DNA from: JBIOJM01 sp044450785
GTDB taxonomy: Bacteria; Planctomycetota; Planctomycetia; Isosphaerales; Isosphaeraceae
Assembly (NCBI GenBank): GCA_044450785.1
Contig: JBIOJM010000218.1
Coordinates: forward strand, 1 to 17,248
Length of the DNA: 17,248 nucleotides
Reading direction: 5' to 3'
This document shows positions 14,899-17,248 of this stretch, piece after piece; the stretch's first letter is position 1; every line of letters starts with the position of its first letter. Made by a program: the position numbers and the translations under genes. Under the pieces are notes generated by a model that was given only the letters and a program-made list of their open reading frames with translations, ran no database searches and was not told where the DNA came from.

Positions 14899-14984
14899 GC
14901 CGAAGTGGCGGAATTGGCAGACGCGCTAGGTTCAGGTCCTAGTCCTCCTAACGGGGGGTGCAGGTTCAACTCCTGTCTTCGGCA
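14899..14984 (+). tRNA. tRNA-Leu (anticodon CAG)
   Basis: This class II tRNA has a perfect acceptor stem (GCCGAAG with CTTCGGC), a D-arm in GTGGCGGAATTGGCAGAC, an anticodon stem CTAGG/CCTAG around TTCAGGT giving anticodon CAG, a long variable arm (CCTCC/GGGGG) and a T-arm GCAGG-TTCAACT-CCTGT. The discriminator base is A, and CCA is not encoded. The 3' half from the anticodon stem onward reappears at 17184-17244, so this gene looks like the target of an integrative element that supplied a replacement 3' half. Confidence 0.95.
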
Positions 14985-15024
14985 ATAGTTAGGGCGAATA
15001 GATCAACTGACTTATATATGCTTT

Positions 15025-15052
15025 TCCGCCATTTTTCCGCCACAAAGGCGGA
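15025..15052 (+). repeat. TCCGCCA repeats at the left end of the element
   Basis: TCCGCCA occurs at 15025-15031 and 15036-15042, exactly 11 nt apart, and its inverse GGCGGA follows at 15047-15052, making a small CCGCC/GGCGG hairpin. The pair begins 41 nt inside the left tRNA junction. A matching pair is found near the right end at 17041-17058. Recombinase or excisionase arm sites would look like this; the role is inferred. Confidence 0.5.
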
Positions 15053-15053
15053 T

Positions 15054-15257
15054 TCAGGGCAGTTTCGTAGGAGGGGTAACCGCCTGTCTGATGGCCAGTT
15101 CGTCGCTCTGCGTAATCGGCGATCTGCCGTTGAGTTTCCGCCAGAGCGTCGAGAAGTTCCAGCCGACAAGACGGGCGAGCTTGCTCTGCCCGCCCGTGCC
15201 GCGCTCGTCGTTGAGCGAATCGCAGATGGCCCGCAGGCCGGCGGCGGTAACTCTCAC
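15054..15257 (-). CDS. Small helix-turn-helix protein, Cro/repressor-like
   Basis: This 67-residue protein has a helix-turn-helix of the lambda-repressor type at about 24-43 (GQSKLARLVGWNFSTLWRKL), followed by NGRSPITQSDELAIRQAV, a pattern common in small phage Cro and YdaS-like regulators. It starts with GTG overlapping the stop of the upstream gene (GTGA), so the two form an operon. Their shared promoter contains a perfect 8-bp inverted repeat (15482-15500), which would suit autoregulation by this protein. The link to that operator is inference. Confidence 0.75.
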   Translation of the reverse strand: MRVTAAGLRAICDSLNDERGTGGQSKLARLVGWNFSTLWRKLNGRSPITQSDELAIRQAVTPPTKLP

Positions 15258-15433
15258 CAGTAGCCCATCGCTTCGTTGTACGCTCTTTCGGCCTCTTCCT
15301 CAGCATACCCGCGTGTCTCATCGCGCAAATCGCGCATCGCTCTGTCAAACTCCTTTTGCGAGATTTCTCCCGCGTTGACTTGGCGGACAAGCTCGTCCTC
15401 TTCTCGTTCGTAGACATTCCAGTTGATAGGCAT
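15254..15433 (-). CDS. Small acidic hypothetical protein in the repressor operon
   Basis: This protein of 59 residues, MPINWNVYEREEDELVRQ followed by VNAGEISQKEFDRAMRDLRDE and an Ala/Glu-rich helix ending in MGYW, is predicted to be almost entirely helical and highly charged. The middle part (a short helix, GEISQKEF, then a second helix) resembles SHOCT-like helical hairpins, but I do not assign a family. The ATG at 15433 has GAGGAG three bases upstream. ATGs at 15448, 15460 and 15463 are in-frame alternatives. It overlaps the helix-turn-helix gene by 4 nt, so it may act with it, for example as a partner or toxin-antitoxin component; nothing in the sequence proves that. Confidence 0.65.
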   Translation of the reverse strand: MPINWNVYEREEDELVRQVNAGEISQKEFDRAMRDLRDETRGYAEEEAERAYNEAMGYW

Positions 15434-15480
15434 AGGCTCCTCGATCATCTCGCCAGGCATCATCGCCTGTACAGATGGAG

Positions 15481-15507
15481 ATTATTGCAGATTGCAATAA
15501 CGGTCAA
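15481..15507 (-). promoter_or_regulatory. Promoter with embedded palindromic operator
   Basis: On the minus strand a TTGACC -35 box (15507-15502) is followed by a -10-like AATAAT (15486-15481) after 15 bp, or TAATCT after 17 bp. Between and overlapping them lies TTATTGCAGATTGCAATAA (15482-15500, plus-strand reading), a perfect 8-bp inverted repeat with a 3-bp centre. A repressor bound there would block polymerase. It sits directly upstream of the two-gene operon that encodes a helix-turn-helix protein. Confidence 0.6.
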
Positions 15508-15525
15508 ACATTATTTCATTCAATA

Positions 15526-15855
15526 TCACGACAGGACGCGTCCGTGGTCTCGTTTGGGGAAAGCGGGTCCGCTACAGCGCGAGGTTAGGCGGTCCTCGAT
15601 AGATTTCGGGATCGGCACTCCTCGCTCGCTAGAGCGCAATACGAGCCTGTGAAATGGTGTTGTCAGGGGGACTGTACGTGTGACCATCACTTTATGTGCC
15701 GACTGGATCGCCAGACGCATGGTTGCCGCGATCTCGCGGTTCTTGGTGACCGTCGGTTGCTTACCGATGAAGAACTGCCAAACTGTTTTGCCGGGGTCGC
15801 CCGTCCCGCCGTCAGACGATTCATAGACCTCGACGTTGCCCTCGACTTGAGCCAC
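15526..15855 (-). CDS. Hypothetical protein in an attC-flanked cassette-like unit
   Basis: I do not recognise this 109-residue protein. It has a polar N-terminus (MAQVEGNVEVYESSDGG), a segment TVWQFFIGKQPTVTKNREIAATMRLAIQSAHKV that looks folded, and a C-terminus (about 88 onward: RLTSRCSGPAFPKRDHG) that is simply the translation of an attC-like site. The start is GTG with AGGAG 7 nt upstream, and it begins about 40 nt after the attC-like site of the preceding unit. Short gene plus attC-like tail is the layout of an integron cassette. The last 20 or so residues are probably a by-product of that site. Confidence 0.6.
   Translation of the reverse strand: MAQVEGNVEVYESSDGGTGDPGKTVWQFFIGKQPTVTKNREIAATMRLAIQSAHKVMVTRTVPLTTPFHRLVLRSSERGVPIPKSIEDRLTSRCSGPAFPKRDHGRVLS
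15527..15590 (-). other. attC-like recombination site 1 (degenerate)
   Basis: On the minus strand GCCTAAC (15590-15584), matching the inverse core RYYYAAC, is followed by CTCGCGCTGTAGCGGAC and, about 40 nt later, GTCCTGTCG, which can pair with AGCGGAC. The 3' core GTTRRRY is not recognisable, so the site is degenerate or incomplete. It overlaps the end of the gene at 15526-15855, as attC sites often do. Confidence 0.4.
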
Positions 15856-15889
15856 GGCAGACTCCTATTTTTCTTGAGAACCTCGAAGT

Positions 15890-15991
15890 GATCGGCCGAC
15901 AAAGCTCAGCGGACCGGCCCGCCGAGAGTAACCTATCGAACTCGCAGAACGCGCCGCGGCGGCCCCAGTCCGATGCAACGAAAGGTTAGGC
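15890..15991 (-). other. attC-like recombination site 2 (degenerate)
   Basis: On the minus strand GCCTAAC (15991-15985) is followed by TTTCGTTGCATCGGAC, an internal GC-rich hairpin (GCCGCCGCGGC), and then GGTCCGCTGAGCTTTGTCGG, which pairs with GCATCGGAC. This is the R''-L''-loop-L' layout of an integron attC site, about 100 bp long. The final core, expected as GTTRRRY, reads GGCCGAT and is therefore not canonical. It lies between two minus-strand genes, 40 nt after the first one ends. Confidence 0.45.
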
Positions 15992-16031
15992 GATCGCTTC
16001 CGTCCGACGGGGCACGATCCACGTCGGGAGC

Positions 16032-16577
16032 CTATAGCGAGTTTAGGATCAACGTGCAACTGGCCGGATCGACTGTAATCGCGATGTCAGAGCCAGTCGG
16101 CTGGTACCAGTAGTAGGCCGCACCGGGCCGTACCCGGAGGTCTAGGCTCCCGTCGGCATTCTTGAGCGTATTATATCCAATCGCGACGAGCGCCCCAGCA
16201 AAAGCCGTCCATGCAGCCGCAGGGGCACCAGCGCCTGTTGACGCTAATGCACCCGAGATGGCTGTCAGAGCCTGCGATACCCCTTCGGCGATCTTTGACG
16301 CCACTTCCTTTGGGAGGTGGATCATCGCTAGGGTTCGCACCGTCCCAATTCTCACGCCGCCGACTACTATATCCTTGCAGTAGATCCTGACCTCGGTCTG
16401 CCGGTCCGGGCTGAACCGATCCTCGCAGGGATAATCATATGTCATCTGGTAGCACATCGGCTGCTGCCGCGCGACCCTTCGACGACGCAGACAACATGCC
16501 TCGGACGCCTCGGGCAGAATCAGCCCGGCTACCGATGCGCCAATCAGCGAGAGAAACCGTCGCCTCGGACTCGCCAT
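16032..16577 (-). CDS. Exported Cys-containing hypothetical protein with Tat-like signal
   Basis: I do not recognise this 181-residue protein. Residues 1-27 form a signal peptide with a twin-arginine-like start (SPRRRFLSLIG), a hydrophobic core and a likely cut after ASEA. The mature part has six Cys (28, 29, 42, 51, 67, 174), a Gly/Ala-rich helical stretch at about 96-136 (VSQALTAISGALAS through AFAGALVAIG) that could be membrane-active or a packing helix, and a beta-rich end. GGGAG precedes the ATG. It is the first gene of the cassette-like pair and is followed by an attC-like site. Export with Cys suggests an extracytoplasmic function, but none can be named. Confidence 0.7.
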   Translation of the reverse strand: MASPRRRFLSLIGASVAGLILPEASEACCLRRRRVARQQPMCYQMTYDYPCEDRFSPDRQTEVRIYCKDIVVGGVRIGTVRTLAMIHLPKEVASKIAEGVSQALTAISGALASTGAGAPAAAWTAFAGALVAIGYNTLKNADGSLDLRVRPGAAYYWYQPTGSDIAITVDPASCTLILNSL

Positions 16578-16759
16578 CAGTTGCTCCCTTCTGTTCGCCT
16601 TACAACAAGTCGTTCGCCTCTGAACGGGCGTGATGCAACACGCCCAATTGTCCGAATAATCCCAGGTGACAGTCGATTGTCATGAGCCCAGACACTGGAT
16701 GCAAGGGCCAGTAAAGATTTTCCGGAATTTCGCAAAGACGATCCCTTCCATGTCCCGGC
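16578..16759. other. Gap between cassette-like genes and integrase remnant; possible attI region
   Basis: This 182-bp stretch has no ORF I can support. It lies between the first minus-strand cassette-like gene and the plus-strand integrase remnant, where an integron would have its attI site and the two divergent promoters. Close to 16595-16610 the minus strand reads TTGTTGTAAGGCGAAC, which is reminiscent of, but does not match, a GTTRRRY core. Nothing else is recognisable. Confidence 0.3.
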
Positions 16760-16956
16760 GTCTACCAGATCCGCCAGGCGAGCCAGCGCCTACATGACAG
16801 CATCCATTCGGAGGACTGCTACGCCCCATCGATCAAGCGGTTCGTCATCTTCCAGGGCAAGCGACGCTCGCTGGACTGCACGCGGCGCAGTTCGTGGCGT
16901 TCCTCAAGTACCTACCCGCCCAGGAAGTGGTCGCCACCTCATCCGTAACCAGGCTA
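16760..16956 (+). pseudogene. Frameshifted, truncated tyrosine recombinase N-terminus, IntI/XerD-like
   Basis: Frame 16760-16864 reads QIRQASQRLHDSIHSEDCY and then IKRFVIFQGKR. A second frame from 16876 reads LHAAQFVAFLKYLPAQEVV and then ATSSVTR. Joined, they match without gaps the N-terminal SAM-like DNA-binding domain of integron-type integrases (pattern RxxHYSxRTExxYxxWIxRFIxFHGKRHP, then GAxEVxAFLxxLAxxxxVxxSTxxQA). The spacing between the two parts is one base short, which explains the frameshift. Similarity stops near 16956. The catalytic domain with the R-H-R-Y residues is absent. No start codon is clear. It faces away from the cassette-like genes, as intI does in integrons. Confidence 0.65.
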
Positions 16957-17183
16957 CGTGTGCCTGGGAGTTCCACATACGAGGGATGGAAGATAGACTC
17001 GCGTCCCCCGCCGGTCCTTACGTTCCTAGCGCGTCTCAATTCCGCCAAATCTCCGCCAACATTGCCCGTGAGACCGCCCTTTTGGTACCCTATGGATGCC
17101 ATGTGATCAGGGCCGAGTTGACCGAGAAACAAGGGCTTTCTGCGAAACGCCCCTATAGATGCCCGCAAGATGCCACGCACACA
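16957..17183. other. Gene-free right end of the element
   Basis: No coding region is supported here on either strand. It contains the TCCGCCA pair at 17041-17058 and otherwise looks like decayed sequence between the integrase remnant and the right tRNA fragment. Confidence 0.4.
17041..17058 (+). repeat. TCCGCCA repeats at the right end of the element
   Basis: TCCGCCA occurs at 17041-17047 and 17052-17058, 11 nt apart, in the same orientation and with the same spacing as at the left end (15025 and 15036). The pair ends 130 nt before the tRNA fragment. Confidence 0.5.
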
Positions 17184-17244
17184 CGCCAGGTTCAGGTCCT
17201 AGTGGCCTTAACGGGCCGTGCAGGTTCAAGTCCTGTCTTCGGCA
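17184..17244 (+). repeat. tRNA-Leu 3' half fragment, probable right attachment site
   Basis: The sequence matches the 3' half of the tRNA-Leu gene at 14924-14984 in 53 of 61 positions, including AGGTTCAGGTCCTAGT and CCTGTCTTCGGCA. No D-arm or 5' acceptor strand precedes it, so it is not a complete tRNA. The differences cluster in the variable arm and keep it paired (GGCC with GGCC), so both copies came from working tRNAs. The base pair expected at the outer anticodon stem is lost (CCAGG against CCTAG), which places the true junction near 17188. Confidence 0.75.
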
Positions 17245-17248
17245 CTAA

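Larger units (their letters stand above)
14924..17244. mobile_element. Putative small integrative element in tRNA-Leu, decayed
   Basis: The region is bounded by two 61-bp copies of the tRNA-Leu 3' half, matching at 53 of 61 positions by my count. It holds only small genes, a repressor-type operon, attC-like sites and an integrase remnant, all typical of mobile DNA and unlike the flanking chromosome. No intact integrase is present, so mobility would depend on a helper or is lost. The boundary and direction (tRNA intact on the left, fragment on the right) follow the usual rule for tRNA-targeting tyrosine recombinases. The chromosome beyond the right copy is not in the window, so a larger island or tandem array is possible. 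Confidence 0.6.

Noticed and set aside
15649..15891. 80-residue open frame on the plus strand
   Set aside because: It overlaps the minus-strand gene at 15526-15855, which has a good ribosome site and better composition; no domain seen.
16845..17180. 111-residue open frame on the minus strand
   Set aside because: It runs opposite the integrase remnant and across the TCCGCCA repeats, with no ribosome site or recognisable motif.
17184..17248. A second complete tRNA-Leu gene at the right edge
   Set aside because: Only the 3' half is present; upstream bases cannot form a D-arm or the 5' acceptor strand.

Overview
The window looks like chromosomal DNA from a planctomycete, most likely of the Isosphaeraceae or a close relative. 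It is GC-rich, has a planctomycete-type microcompartment locus, and carries short intergenic repeats of a kind I associate with planctomycetes. The organism call is inference; no rRNA or other phylogenetic marker is present.

Layout. Positions 1-422 hold no credible gene but contain a pair of palindromic repeats in inverted orientation. A membrane-bound diguanylate cyclase (423-1337, minus) is followed by a gene-free AT-rich stretch and a small conserved-looking protein (1695-1892). Convergent to it is formamidopyrimidine-DNA glycosylase mutM (1905-2741, minus). From 2925 to 12838 runs one dense plus-strand operon: DeoR-type regulator, PduL phosphotransacylase, three BMC-H shell proteins, an acetate/propionate-family kinase, BMC-P shell protein, PduP-type CoA-acylating aldehyde dehydrogenase, two more BMC-P proteins, class II aldolase, a lactate/malate-type dehydrogenase, and a DhnA-like barrel protein. 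This is the gene set of the Planctomycetes-Verrucomicrobia microcompartment (PVM BMC) for L-fucose and L-rhamnose breakdown.

How the operon would work. The aldolase splits fuculose-1-P or rhamnulose-1-P into DHAP and lactaldehyde. PduP makes lactyl-CoA inside the shell, PduL converts it to lactyl-phosphate, and the kinase makes lactate plus ATP. The dehydrogenase probably recycles NAD(H). Encapsulation-peptide-like helices sit at the N-termini of PduL and PduP and at the C-terminus of the aldolase. The sugar isomerases and kinases that feed the pathway are not in this window. Unusual points are a third BMC-H with a one-residue insertion in its pore loop, a dehydrogenase whose specificity positions look malate- rather than lactate-type, several active-site substitutions in the kinase, and a Cys-rich tail on the last protein.

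Downstream are an exported CocE/NonD-type hydrolase (12942-14834) and a tRNA-Leu(CAG) gene (14899-14984). From the tRNA to the end of the window lies what I read as a small, decayed integrative element of about 2.2 kb. It is bounded by the tRNA and by a second copy of the tRNA 3' half (17184-17244), and each end carries a TCCGCCA pair spaced 11 nt apart. Inside are a two-gene repressor-type operon with a perfect palindrome in its promoter, two small genes each followed by an attC-like site, and a frameshifted, truncated integron-integrase-like fragment on the opposite strand. That arrangement resembles a degenerate integron carried inside a tRNA-targeted island.
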